Below, in pieces: positions 1-8,889 of a DNA stretch of 64,000 nt (its first letter is position 1; each line of letters opens with the position of its first letter). The notes under the pieces were generated by a model. That model was not told the origin of the DNA, made no database searches, and saw only the letters and a program-made list of their open reading frames with translations. The translations under genes were made by a program, and so were the position numbers. This DNA comes from Stentor roeselii (lineage: Eukaryota; Ciliophora; Heterotrichea; Heterotrichida; Stentoridae). The stretch is from NCBI GenBank assembly GCA_006503475.1, contig RSEH01000127.1, forward strand, positions 62,001-126,000, written 5' to 3'.

Positions 1-451
1 AGTTTCTTCAAAGTGGTTCACATTTCTCTATGTCTAAGTAATAACATTTTTTCAACTCTGTGAAGGATCAGATTGAAAAGACTTCGAAGAAAAAAAAGAT
101 TCAAATCAAAGTCTCATCATTATGATCTGTCTTATCTTCATTTATCACCTAGTAAACCAAATAAAAAGATATTCCTATATTTTCCAATTATTTTTCCAAA
201 ATTTCCCATTCGAAGCAAGATTTTCCAAAAATCCGATTCATTCTATTTTATCATTAGCAAGTCAACAATATGACCTTTTCAAGTCAACAAATGTCCTTTT
301 CAAGTCCTCAAAGTAGCCATCCGATTAACTTCATAACTACCTTAAACCCAAATTTCTTCCTTCCCACCAAAGTCCAATCCTTCCTATCCTTCCCCTCACA
401 TATCCCTAACACCCTTCAAGCCATTTCCAATCAGTCAATAATCAGCGGGAA
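1..451. other. Spacer upstream of Psf2 gene
   Basis: This AT-rich, C-over-G biased stretch runs from the window edge to the Psf2 start. Short open frames of 60-80 codons occur but their translations are low-complexity and resemble no family I know. It probably holds the promoter of the Psf2 gene and perhaps the end of a gene outside the window. A short tandem repeat lies inside it and is listed separately. Confidence 0.5.
259..301. repeat. Short tandem repeat, about 22 bp x 2
   Basis: Two imperfect copies of AAGTCAACAAATGTCCTTTTC stand head to tail (22 and 21 bp), followed by the first bases of a third. The repeat lies about 150 bp upstream of the Psf2 start. A regulatory role is possible but unproven. 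Confidence 0.6.
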
Positions 452-1003
452 ATGGAGAACGAGATCACACTGCCAGAATCCGAATTTTTCGCAGAAAACA
501 CAAAAATCACGATAATTCCCAACTTCAAACATCCAGGTTTCCACATCCTGACCGGTTTTTACGGTCCTATCAAGCCTTCAAGTTCATTAGAAGTGCCTTT
601 GTGGTTAGGGATCTTCTTAAAAAGACAGCAAAAATGCAAAATAATCCCCCCTGCATGGATGGACCTTCAAGTGTTAAAAGATAAATTCGAAGAAGAGAGA
701 AAAGAAGAAGGTTTCGCTGAGTTGGACTTTTATTACATGGAGATCTCTTCTCTTTTGCTTGCCCATGCAAAAGATGATATCGCAAGTCATGTGCTTGTCC
801 TTCGCCTTATTGAAGATCTTCATAACTTGAGAAGTGCGAAAGTGAGGAACAGTCTTCAGAAGCTCTCTCCTGAGAACCTTTATGGAAAGTTTAATAATTT
901 GGCTTCGATTGAACTTCAGAGCATTAGAAGGATTTTACCTGCGACTTATGACTGTTTGTACCAAATCACTCATCCGGATTTAACGGAGAACAGAGAAGTT
1001 TAG
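452..1003 (+). CDS. PSF2: GINS complex subunit Psf2
   Basis: This 183-residue protein matches Psf2, one of four subunits of the GINS complex. GINS joins Cdc45 and MCM2-7 to form the replicative helicase in the nucleus. The match runs from end to end. Residues 10-30 carry the EFFAE and TIIPNF strand segments, residue 45 onward gives SLEVPLWLGIFLKRQQKC, then PPAWMDL near residue 66, and a helical half with FYYMEISSLLLAHA. Length fits the family (about 185-200). The ATG at 452 begins exactly where Psf2 proteins begin, and no intron is needed. The stop lies only 55 bp before the next ATG on the same strand. Confidence 0.95.
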   Translation: MENEITLPESEFFAENTKITIIPNFKHPGFHILTGFYGPIKPSSSLEVPLWLGIFLKRQQKCKIIPPAWMDLQVLKDKFEEERKEEGFAELDFYYMEISSLLLAHAKDDIASHVLVLRLIEDLHNLRSAKVRNSLQKLSPENLYGKFNNLASIELQSIRRILPATYDCLYQITHPDLTENREV

Positions 1004-1058
1004 TATTTAAATTAACGGTCTTGTTTTGTTCGCATTAAATCTGAAGAGGGAAATAATT

Positions 1059-1976
1059 ATGGGAACTTGCAACTGCACAGAAAAAGGAAAGGAATTAGAA
1101 GTCCATACAAATGGAAAAGAGCCTTACATCCACGAATGCTACGTCGAGACCAGCAGTTCAAACCGACAAACAAACAACGAAAGAATCCAAGCAATCGTGC
1201 GAAGTTATTTAACTCGAAAGAGCTGTCGTTTATCAAGTGTATCCGATTCCCTTCAATCCTTTTACAAAACTTTACCTCAATTCAACTCTCAAGAGCTATC
1301 AAATTTTTCTTATTTTTACGAAGGAGGTGTATACGAAGGAGAAGTAAATGAATTCGAAATTCCTCACGGGCAAGGAAAACTTACTCAAAATGGAATAATT
1401 AAAGAAGGCCGCTGGGTAAATGGAAAACTAAATGGCCGTTGTCGCATCGTCAGTGATAATGAAGTCTTCATCGGCGAGTTCAAAGATAACCTCAAAGAAG
1501 GCTACGGCGAGTTAAAAGGCTCAAAAGACTTCAAAGGTCTTTTTCGTAATGATCTTCCTCATGGTAAAGGAAAAGAGGTCTGGAAAAATGGCTCTTCTTT
1601 TGAAGGTATTTACTTTGAAGGTAAAAGAAATGGCATTGGAGTTCTGTTATGGCCTGATGGAAGTAAATATGAAGGAGAATTCATCAATAATTTGATTTGT
1701 GGAAATGGAGAATATCGATCTTGGAATGGAAACTGGTATCTTGGATCTTGGCTTAATAACAAAATGCATGGACATGGAAAATTCGTCTGGAATGACGGAA
1801 AGGTTTATGAAGGAGAATATTTAAACAACTTGAAATCTGGGTATGGAGTTCTTACTTTTAAAGAGAAAAAATATGAAGGAATGTGGAAAAATGGAAAGCA
1901 ACATGGAGAAGGATATTTTTCATCGAAAGATTCGATGAAGCGAGGGATGTGGTACAATGGTAAGTTTTGTGGATAG
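1059..1976 (+). CDS. IQ motif and MORN repeat protein
   Basis: The protein has 305 residues. It opens MGTCNC, a sequence suited to N-myristoylation at Gly2 with palmitoylation at the nearby Cys residues, so membrane attachment is likely. Residues 41-57 form an IQ-like calmodulin site (ERIQAIVRSYLTRK). From residue 87 to the end there are about ten MORN repeats of the form YEGEF...GxGxLxxxDG. MORN proteins commonly scaffold membranes and cytoskeleton in ciliates. I chose the ATG at 1059; the frame stays open upstream only to a non-ATG codon at 1026. Exact partner and substrate cannot be told from sequence. Confidence 0.85.
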   Translation: MGTCNCTEKGKELEVHTNGKEPYIHECYVETSSSNRQTNNERIQAIVRSYLTRKSCRLSSVSDSLQSFYKTLPQFNSQELSNFSYFYEGGVYEGEVNEFEIPHGQGKLTQNGIIKEGRWVNGKLNGRCRIVSDNEVFIGEFKDNLKEGYGELKGSKDFKGLFRNDLPHGKGKEVWKNGSSFEGIYFEGKRNGIGVLLWPDGSKYEGEFINNLICGNGEYRSWNGNWYLGSWLNNKMHGHGKFVWNDGKVYEGEYLNNLKSGYGVLTFKEKKYEGMWKNGKQHGEGYFSSKDSMKRGMWYNGKFCG

Positions 1977-1993
1977 TTGTTATATTTAATTCA

Positions 1994-3343
1994 TTATTCC
2001 AAGCCGAAACCTAATGAATGATGTCTGATCACATACTTTAAAGCCTCTTTCAAATCACTTTTTTTGCTATAAACAGGAATTTCTAACCTGTTGAAGCAGG
2101 TATGCGCCTGAGGAAGTGGCTTCTTACCTCCATCGATTGACTGTAAAGTAAACCGGGCAGGTTCTCCTCTTAAAGTTCTTAAGTTTTCAAACCCGTCAAT
2201 AGGTACTCTGCTGGTTCCAGTGACAAAAACAAGCAAATTTTCTAGTTCTTTTTGACTCATTTCATTTAAAATTTCCCAGAACCACTTGATGACTTTGTGT
2301 CCTGATGAAAATTCTCCTTTGTATTCAGTGCTTTTCTTCCATTCTTTTAAGTCTAGTTCTTTTTTTCCACAAAGTAAACTTTCGAGTTCTTCAGGAGTTA
2401 ACTCTGATATTATTGAATGACTGAAAACTGAGAAAAAACCGTTTTTGAAGTGAGTTAGACCTGGTTGCATTGAATGGAATGTTTCGAATATACTGCGAAG
2501 TTCGATGTATTCTTCTTTGTTGTCGTCTGTTATTGTGATTTCACTTCCGTTTTTTTTTAGCTCGTGTAAATCACTTCCTTTTTCTAAGGCGAAGTAACCG
2601 ATAAATGCTCCGTCTAATGGTTGCTCTCCTAGGCTGATTAGACTTTTGTATAAGTCTGAGTCTTGACATTCAATATCTTGAATGCCAACCCGGAGTCCTA
2701 GTAGGTGTTTCAGTATAGTAAAGCATAAAGGACAATAAACCGGTATATTCTCATAAACCGCTTTAGCCAAAACCTTTCCACAAAAATAATAAAGTTCCGG
2801 GTCCCTTTCCCCTGCCGCAATCATATAAGCGACTTGACTAGTATTCGTCCTAACCCAAAGTCCAAGTTCATCAGAAAAAAGTATTTGAATCAACAAATTG
2901 ATCCATTCCTTCATAAGTCCTCCAGCATCCATGGCATTTTCCCCAATGAACTGTATTTGAAACTCACTTCTCATATCAATTTCCGACATATGTTGAACTT
3001 CTCTAATAGAGTCTTCCAACAAATGTTCTCTCGAAACCTGCAGCTTTTTATGATACTCGCTCCAAGGGATCCGGACTGTATTAAACTGCTCCCGAACCCA
3101 TGCCAGCTTCTCTTCACTTGAAGCCAGCTTAGAAAAATACTTCCCGTCACGCGCGGATAGTGAAGAGTCGTTTCCTGATAAACAATTGTCGATGTGGTAG
3201 TTGAAATCGTCGTAGGTCTGCCAGGACTTGAACTCCATTCCGCAGACTGGACAGTTTGTGGAACGTTTTAATTTGCTGTTTCCTCGCTTTCGTGATAAAC
3301 GCCAGTGGGTGTAATTCCTACGTATGCTACTGTTTGCTCCCAT
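1994..3343 (-). CDS. Small UBZ-HECT E3 ubiquitin ligase
   Basis: This 449-residue protein is nearly all HECT domain (about residues 95-449). The transthiolation motif LPQAHTCFNRLEIPVY places the catalytic cysteine at residue 416, and the C-terminal tail ends in GFGLE. The N-terminus carries a C2HC zinc finger (C31, C34, H50, C54), like the UBZ/Rad18-type fingers that bind ubiquitin. It also starts MGANSS, which could be myristoylated. HECT enzymes normally carry far longer N-terminal substrate-binding regions, so this is a minimal form. The start is an ATG whose upstream spacer holds no coding signal. It is tail-to-tail with the MORN gene, 17 bp apart. Confidence 0.92.
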   Translation of the reverse strand: MGANSSIRRNYTHWRLSRKRGNSKLKRSTNCPVCGMEFKSWQTYDDFNYHIDNCLSGNDSSLSARDGKYFSKLASSEEKLAWVREQFNTVRIPWSEYHKKLQVSREHLLEDSIREVQHMSEIDMRSEFQIQFIGENAMDAGGLMKEWINLLIQILFSDELGLWVRTNTSQVAYMIAAGERDPELYYFCGKVLAKAVYENIPVYCPLCFTILKHLLGLRVGIQDIECQDSDLYKSLISLGEQPLDGAFIGYFALEKGSDLHELKKNGSEITITDDNKEEYIELRSIFETFHSMQPGLTHFKNGFFSVFSHSIISELTPEELESLLCGKKELDLKEWKKSTEYKGEFSSGHKVIKWFWEILNEMSQKELENLLVFVTGTSRVPIDGFENLRTLRGEPARFTLQSIDGGKKPLPQAHTCFNRLEIPVYSKKSDLKEALKYVIRHHSLGFGLE

Positions 3344-3958
3344 TATTTTTATATGAATGTATTGTTGAATTGCTTATGATTATGGAAGGGATCGGGATTG
3401 CAAGGTGATGGATTTTTAGTGATTTTAGAAGGTTGGGACTTTGGTTTTGGGATATGGATTTGAATTTTTTCAAGGTTGAGAGGTTTTGTTTGTTGGGGTT
3501 TTGAAAATTTGAATAGTTGGGTTTAATCTAGGACAGAATCCAAGTATCGATATGACATAGTTTGTTGACCGAAAAGAATATGAAACTATTAAAGTAAATG
3601 AAAAAAAAATCTGATATTATTGAGGCTTATCAATAAGTCAAATTCTGCACCCACACTAAACCTTTAAACTTCATAAATCCCAATACAAAACCAAAGATTT
3701 TCTCACCAAACCAAGTCCCTAACAATAAATCCAAAAATCTAACCAAACCTGACCCAAACATCTCCTCCAATCAAAATATCTCCACCCAATCAAAATTCAA
3801 TCAAAAATCTCTTGAAACCATTCGCACCGCAATAAATCTCAAACAATTCTCTACTTCTAAAAACCTCCATTATTTCAAAAATTTCATACCTAAACTAAAA
3901 TTTCAAAAATCTAGAAAATTCTAACTAGTATAAATTCAAATTTCTAGATTTCCCGATA
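3344..3958. other. Divergent spacer, HECT / RING genes
   Basis: This AT-rich stretch lies between two divergent start codons and should contain both promoters. It holds GGTTTTG/TTTGGGG-like purine-pyrimidine asymmetric runs and poly-A tracts. I see no gene, RNA or repeat that can be supported. Confidence 0.5.
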
Positions 3959-4393
3959 ATGTTATCAAACTTAACTCACTACTGGTGCCACGCATGCAAG
4001 ACCGACATCTACCAACATCTTCCTCAAACAATCTGCGGTTTCTGCGGCAGTGAATTGATTGAAGAGGTAGAAGTTTCTTCATCTCACCCATCGTCATTTA
4101 TCCCAGAAGGTCTTCGAGCGACTTCATCGAATCCCTTTCCACGAAACTTTATAAACTTTCAAATAATCGAGTTCCAATTAGGCCCGATGACTGAAAATTC
4201 AGGACTTGGAGATTCTTTTGTTTCAAGTCTTCCTGAGGTAGAAGATTCATGTGAAATTTGTGTGATCTGCCAAGAAGAAGTGAAAAAAGGTAGAAGATTA
4301 AACTGTTCTCATGATTTTCACGAGTCCTGTCTTCGTCCTTGGCTTCTTCAGAAGAACACTTGTCCTAAATGCAGAAAGGTTTGTAATAAATAA
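3959..4393 (+). CDS. RING-H2 E3 ligase with N-terminal zinc ribbon
   Basis: The protein has 144 residues. A small zinc ribbon sits at the N-terminus (C10, C13, C26, C29, YWCHAC...CGFCG), and a canonical RING-H2 domain at the C-terminus uses C101, C104, C116, H118, H121, C124, C135 and C138. This pairing is that of the RNF126/RNF115 (BCA2) group, whose ribbon binds ubiquitin or clients in protein quality control. The protein is about half the usual length. The ATG at 3959 is the first in frame. The TAA stop is followed after two bases by the ATG of the next gene. Confidence 0.88.
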   Translation: MLSNLTHYWCHACKTDIYQHLPQTICGFCGSELIEEVEVSSSHPSSFIPEGLRATSSNPFPRNFINFQIIEFQLGPMTENSGLGDSFVSSLPEVEDSCEICVICQEEVKKGRRLNCSHDFHESCLRPWLLQKNTCPKCRKVCNK

Positions 4394-4395
4394 TA

Positions 4396-5208
4396 ATGTC
4401 AGATTTATTCGAAGTCAATAGGAACTATTTTAAGAGGATCTTTGAAAGTCATCAGATGAAAGGACTTATTTTGTTTACTGATGTTTTGAAGATTTGTACT
4501 GCGACAAGGATTTTTCCTAATCTTTTGAATTCTAAGGACTTGAGAGGAATTATTATCAGGGTCTGCTCTGTTGCTAGTGGGGAAGAACTTAATGTGAAAC
4601 TTGGGTATAAGGAACTTGAGGATTTCCTCAGGTCTGTCGCTGGTATGGCTTTTCCTAGAAGACCGCCTAAGGAACAGTATAAACTTTTGATGATTCATAT
4701 GAGGAATCCTTGTTATTTAAGGTATAACCTTATTTTGGATACGGATGAAAAAAATCTTGAAGTAAAAAATGATGCTAGTCATCATGGAAAAATTCAGGAA
4801 AAGTTAGCGCTTTCGCCTTATCGGAAGAAACTCATTCAAAAGAAAACTTTGGAAATCAATGAAGCCCTCAAACATAAAGGAAACTCAATTGGATTGACTT
4901 CAAGATTCAGTCATGAATCTTCTCATGAGTCTAGCCCTGTAGCTCCTTTCAAAGAAGTTCTAAGTGCTAGGAATAGTGGAATTAATAGTTTCCGTAGTTT
5001 CAATTCAACCATCGAAGACAAAGAAGCCGTTTTAAACCAAATCGAATCAGGACTCAAAATCTTTTGTAACAAAATTTCTTCAGTTTTTGATAGTCGATCA
5101 ACAGTGAGAGGCATTAAAAAGATCCTGATGGTCAGGAAAAGTTTTCTAGATCGACAAGCTAAGGTGAAATTAGCTTTTAAGATATGGGCAAAGGTAAATA
5201 AAAATTGA
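4396..5208 (+). CDS. Unknown protein, helical EF-hand-like N-terminus
   Basis: I do not recognise this 270-residue protein. Residues 1-95 are helical with the pattern YFKRIFESHQMKG...FTDVLKICTATRIFPNLL, which resembles a degenerate EF-hand pair common in ciliate proteins, but calcium-binding loops are not evident. The middle is Ser-rich (SHESSHESS), and residues 210-270 form a basic helix ending IWAKVNKN. Its ATG lies 2 bp after the RING gene's stop, so the two may share a transcript. A GTA...GAG segment of 16 nt at 5194-5209 could remove the stop and give a slightly different tail; I rejected it because the nine well-supported introns all end TAG or CAG. Confidence 0.75.
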   Translation: MSDLFEVNRNYFKRIFESHQMKGLILFTDVLKICTATRIFPNLLNSKDLRGIIIRVCSVASGEELNVKLGYKELEDFLRSVAGMAFPRRPPKEQYKLLMIHMRNPCYLRYNLILDTDEKNLEVKNDASHHGKIQEKLALSPYRKKLIQKKTLEINEALKHKGNSIGLTSRFSHESSHESSPVAPFKEVLSARNSGINSFRSFNSTIEDKEAVLNQIESGLKIFCNKISSVFDSRSTVRGIKKILMVRKSFLDRQAKVKLAFKIWAKVNKN

Positions 5209-6169
5209 GTTGATGATGAAGAAGTAAGTAAATGGATAATAAGGTGAAAATCGGATAAATTATGAAATTTCTTAGGAGAAAAATGTTATATTATAAGGGA
5301 TTATATATGAGTGAGTTATTTTTATATACAAGTCGAATCTGATTATTGAAAGAATTATTTAAAGGTGATTGATCAGAAAATATTTAAAGTTCTTATTATA
5401 AAACTTCATTTGATTATAGTTAATTTATTTTTCTGATAGGATTATTGTTAAATATCAGATATCATTGAAACATTACCCTTTAGAAAAACTTAATAATTTT
5501 AGACATAGTTTCCTCTTATCATTGCTGGAAGGTATTTAATTTTTTATATATATTCAATTCTTTATGGACATAATTTGCTATTCTTCAAATTTATTACCTA
5601 TTTATGATTAGCGATTAAATCTAAAGAAGAAAGCTATTTAAATATAGAATCTAATTGATTTAGAGATTAGCAATCTTTAAAATAGTATAAGTATTGAATT
5701 ACTCAGTCTGATAAGAGAAGAATAGGTGATCGACGATCAATCAGTGGAATGCACCAATCAATAAGTGAGGCTACATAGTAACACTTGAAAGATTTAGACT
5801 AAGATATAAAATATTTAAGGATCAAGTTTCGAACTTAATTTATCAAAAAAAAACATCAATAGATAATAAAAAATTCCGTTAAAGATCAAATACTTGTTGC
5901 TTAAACTAAAAGGATAAGATATAATGACATTAATCAACCGAATTCGCAAAGGTAAAATATCACATGAATAGAAAACTTCAAATAAGAGAAGATAAATATA
6001 TCGATTTCTCGTTGAAGCACATCATGAATATAACAATAAGCTAACCTTTTTTCAATGCAAATATTTGAAATAAATCTTAAAATTTAACAAAATAATCAAA
6101 TAATTTTAATCCCAAGGTTCAATCTTAGTCTACTTCTAATCATATAAAAAAACAATCAAATTATCCAAC
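5209..6169. other. Convergent AT-rich spacer
   Basis: This stretch of about 0.96 kb separates the 3' ends of two convergent genes. It is strongly AT-rich with frequent stops in all frames. I see no open frame of note, no tRNA-like T-loop and no tandem repeat. Confidence 0.5.
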
Positions 6170-6793
6170 TTATTCTTGTCTCTTCCTTGCAGCTTCATCA
6201 GCCTTAACTTCATTATCACGACACGCCGGATCCATCTTCTTCTTCCTATCAAATTCTTCTCTTTTCTTCCTACTCCTCATTTTTCTATCTTCCAAATAAG
6301 GTCGAATATCAGGTTTAGTCCTTTCTTCTAGTTCTTTTTTTTTCATTTCAGCTTCATTTTCTAATCTTTTTAGTTTTTCGTAGTAATCTTCACAGTTCTT
6401 TTCTTCAACATGCTTCATGAACTCGACAAGACGAATGTATTGAAAGCATCTTTCGCATCTTTCAGTCCTGTTCATGCACTGAGTGACGTGTTCATTAAAA
6501 AAGGTTTTCGGAAAATGACCTGAACAGTACTCGCAAATTATTTCTTCTCCTCTGCAAGGATGAGAATCTAAAAATCTGGCTTCAAACTCAAGTCCGCATT
6601 TACCGCAAACTGCTAATGCGTGGACCTCAGTCATGTGATTTTCTAATTCTGATTTGTGCATTCGAACTCCACATAGGTCACAACGAACAATAAACCTTTG
6701 ACAATGAACCTGATGCATCTGAATAGAAACAGCCGGAACCACCTTACAACTAAATAAAAATTACCAAAACTCACACAAGACCTCACCTTCCAT
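6170..6793 (-). CDS. TRAF-type zinc finger protein
   Basis: With a 15-nt intron removed (6750-6764) this gene encodes 202 residues starting MEGEVLCEFC. Without the intron the first zinc finger would lose its first two cysteines, which supports the splice. Four or five Cys/His fingers follow in series (CEFC...HQVHC, CDLCG...H...H, CGKCG, CEYC...H...C, CERC), like the TRAF-type fingers of XAF1/TRAFD1. The C-terminal third is a highly charged helix with RKKREEFDRKKK. Such proteins usually bind partner proteins; the target here is unknown. It lies 38 bp downstream of the next gene on the same strand. Confidence 0.82.
6750..6764 (-). other. 15-nt intron in TRAF-type finger gene
   Basis: Read on the minus strand the intron is gtaatttttatttag. 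Removing it joins MEGEVLCEFC to CKVVPAVSIQ in frame and completes the first zinc finger; left in, it puts a TAA in frame. Confidence 0.88.
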
Positions 6794-6831
6794 CTTTTCG
6801 ATATTTTAAACTATTCTAAATAAATTACATT

Positions 6832-7482
6832 CTAAAACAAACTTTTCATCTTTGCCTCAGAAAAGCACCTTAAAAACAAATGCAAGCTCATCTGATTCAT
6901 ACTAATCTTAAAATTCTTCTCATTCTCCAAAAAAACATTTAAAAAACTTTGACTTTCTACCCAAACCTCTCTACAAGTCGAACTTTTCCAGATTTTTCCT
7001 TCAACCCTCGAGCCATCTCTGCAATTGACACTAAAAAAAAAGCTTTCATTTTCTCTAAAGATTTCACAAAATGCTCTAAAAACTTTATCCTGAGTAAAGA
7101 ACAAACATTCATCTTCAAAAAGTTGAACTTTTCTTTCTTTTTCTCTTCCTGACGTTAAAAAGTCTCTCAAGTTACCTTCTGGATGATTTTGAATAATTTC
7201 TTTAAATGGTTCGAGCAATGAATACCCGGAAAAGTTAAAAAAACTGAAAGGGTTTTCTGATCGGGTCCTTGAATGAGGCTTGCGGTAACTTGAATCGCAT
7301 GATAGGAGTCTTTGTTCTTCTTCTTTTGAGATTAGAGTCGTTGTCATTCGAAATTTCATGACTTCTGATGGGACGCTGCGACAGGGTCTTCTTGCTCGGT
7401 AGATTATTCTTTTACGGATTTCGCTTTCACTGCTCAAGTTTACTTCTTCGAACTCTTGAACGTTGGCTTTTCGTTTAAGCAT
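6832..7482 (-). CDS. Unknown protein
   Basis: I do not recognise this protein. The frame is open from 7566, but I prefer the ATG at 7482 (216 residues, starting MLKRKANVQEFEE), because the divergent kinase gene appears to start at 7499. The N-terminal third is basic and Arg-rich (RIIYRARRPCRS). The C-terminal half is rich in Phe and acidic residues with predicted helix and strand (LFEDECLFFTQDKVFRAF). No membrane segment or known motif is visible. ATGs at 7509 and 7566 are alternatives and would overlap the kinase gene. Confidence 0.6.
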   Translation of the reverse strand: MLKRKANVQEFEEVNLSSESEIRKRIIYRARRPCRSVPSEVMKFRMTTTLISKEEEQRLLSCDSSYRKPHSRTRSENPFSFFNFSGYSLLEPFKEIIQNHPEGNLRDFLTSGREKERKVQLFEDECLFFTQDKVFRAFCEIFRENESFFFSVNCRDGSRVEGKIWKSSTCREVWVESQSFLNVFLENEKNFKISMNQMSLHLFLRCFSEAKMKSLF

Positions 7483-7498
7483 TATGAAATAATATTTA

Positions 7499-8728
7499 AT
7501 GTAATTCATATTCAGGTCACGAGCCTGTTCTTCATCAAGATCAAAACAAACCCGAGCCCGAAACATCGGTCATTACATGGTGGGTAAGACAATCGGAGAA
7601 GGTACATTCGGCAAAGTAAAGTTAGGTCACCACATCCTAACAAGCGAGCGAGTTGCAATAAAAATCCTAGAAAAAGACAAAATAAAAGACCCCGGTGACG
7701 CAGAGCGAGTATCACGAGAAATAAAAATCCTAAAGCAAGTCCGTCACATTCAAATAGTCCAGCTTTACGAAATAATCGAGACTCCGAAGCAGTTCTACCT
7801 GATAATGGAATACGCGAACGGAGGAGAGTTATTCGACTTCATAGTCCACCACGGAAAAGTGAAAGAAACTCTCGCTTGTCGCCTTTTCCTCCAAATGCTT
7901 TCAGGACTAGAGTACCTTCACTCTTTAGGCATCTCTCATCGCGACCTAAAGCCAGAAAATCTTCTTCTCGACGACGAAATGAACGTAAAAATCGTCGACT
8001 TTGGACTCAGCAATATTTTCCGCCCTGGAGAACTGCTTAAGACTGCCTGTGGCTCACCTTGTTACGCCGCGCCTGAGATGATTGCAGGAAAGAGATACGA
8101 TGGAAGCAAGTCTGATCTTTGGAGTTGTGGAATTATTTTATTTGCTTTGATTTGTGGGTATCTGCCCTTTGAGGACCCGAATACTGCAAATTTGTATAAA
8201 AAAATATTGGTTGGTGAATTTAAACCTGCGAAATGGGTTAGTACTGAAGGAAAAGACTTGTTGAAGAAGATTTTAAGGGTTGATCCTGATATGAGGCCGA
8301 GTATTTCAGAAATTCGAAGTCATCCTTGGGCTGGAATTTCAAGTTTTCGATTTTTACCCAGGATTTGTTTTAAGGTTGAAGAAAATGTCATGAAATGTGT
8401 CGCTGGGTTGGGACTTGATGAGAATGAAACAAAAAAACATCTGGAGAATAAAAAACATAATCATTTTACGGCTACTTATTATTTGCTTGAGAAGAAAATG
8501 ATACGGAGGTCTGTTAGTAATGAAAGAAGTGTACCGGTTAGTGCAAGGGAAAATGATAATCGACCTTTGAGTAGTTTGAATCAGGGGGTGAGGGATAAAA
8601 AAGGGACTTCGAGAAGGTACTCAGTGACACCACCAAAAGGCCATACAACTCGAGTTCATATCAAGCCTCAAGAACCATCTTTACCAAGGCCAGTAGGTCT
8701 TGTATCAAGAATTCGTAATTATTATTAA
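7499..8728 (+). CDS. SNF1/AMPK-like Ser/Thr kinase
   Basis: This 404-residue CAMKL kinase most resembles SNF1/AMPK catalytic subunits, which sense energy status. In the spliced numbering the glycine loop is GEGTFG (28-33), the ATP-binding lysine is K50 (VAIK), the catalytic loop HRDLKPEN has D144, DFG is 162-164, and the activation-loop threonine is T177 (LKTACGSP). A UBA-like autoinhibitory segment follows the kinase (about 305-335), then a Ser/Arg-rich tail. A 15-nt intron at 7501-7515 appears to split the start codon AT|G; it restores the family's IGHY lead-in just before the glycine loop. The fallback start is the ATG at 7577 (383 residues). Confidence 0.9.
7501..7515 (+). other. 15-nt intron splitting the kinase start codon
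   Basis: The sequence gtaattcatattcag fits the other introns here. Removing it joins AT (7499-7500) to G (7516), making an ATG in frame with 20 further codons that end IGHY, directly before the kinase domain. There is no other in-frame ATG upstream of 7577 because a TAA stands at 7490-7492. Confidence 0.65.
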
Positions 8729-8889
8729 GGTACTCGACTTTATACAAAGCCTGACAAATCCAAAGAATTCAGTCAAACTATATACAAAAAACCAGTAGAC
8801 AAATCTGAGAATCAAAACGATTTTTCGTTCGGATAGCCGTGTAAATAATCAATTCTAAAATAATCCTATATAATTACATTTATTCAAGA

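Noticed and set aside
73-515. Short open frames before the Psf2 gene
   Set aside because: They overlap in different frames, are low-complexity, resemble no family, and lie in a skewed AT-rich spacer.
5194-5209. Possible 16-nt intron at the end of the unknown gene at 4396
   Set aside because: It ends GAG while all nine supported introns end TAG or CAG, and splicing would add only a few ordinary codons before another stop.
7577-7579. ATG at 7577 as the kinase start
   Set aside because: It would drop the family's IGHY lead-in that is encoded just upstream in frame; kept as a fallback in the kinase entry.
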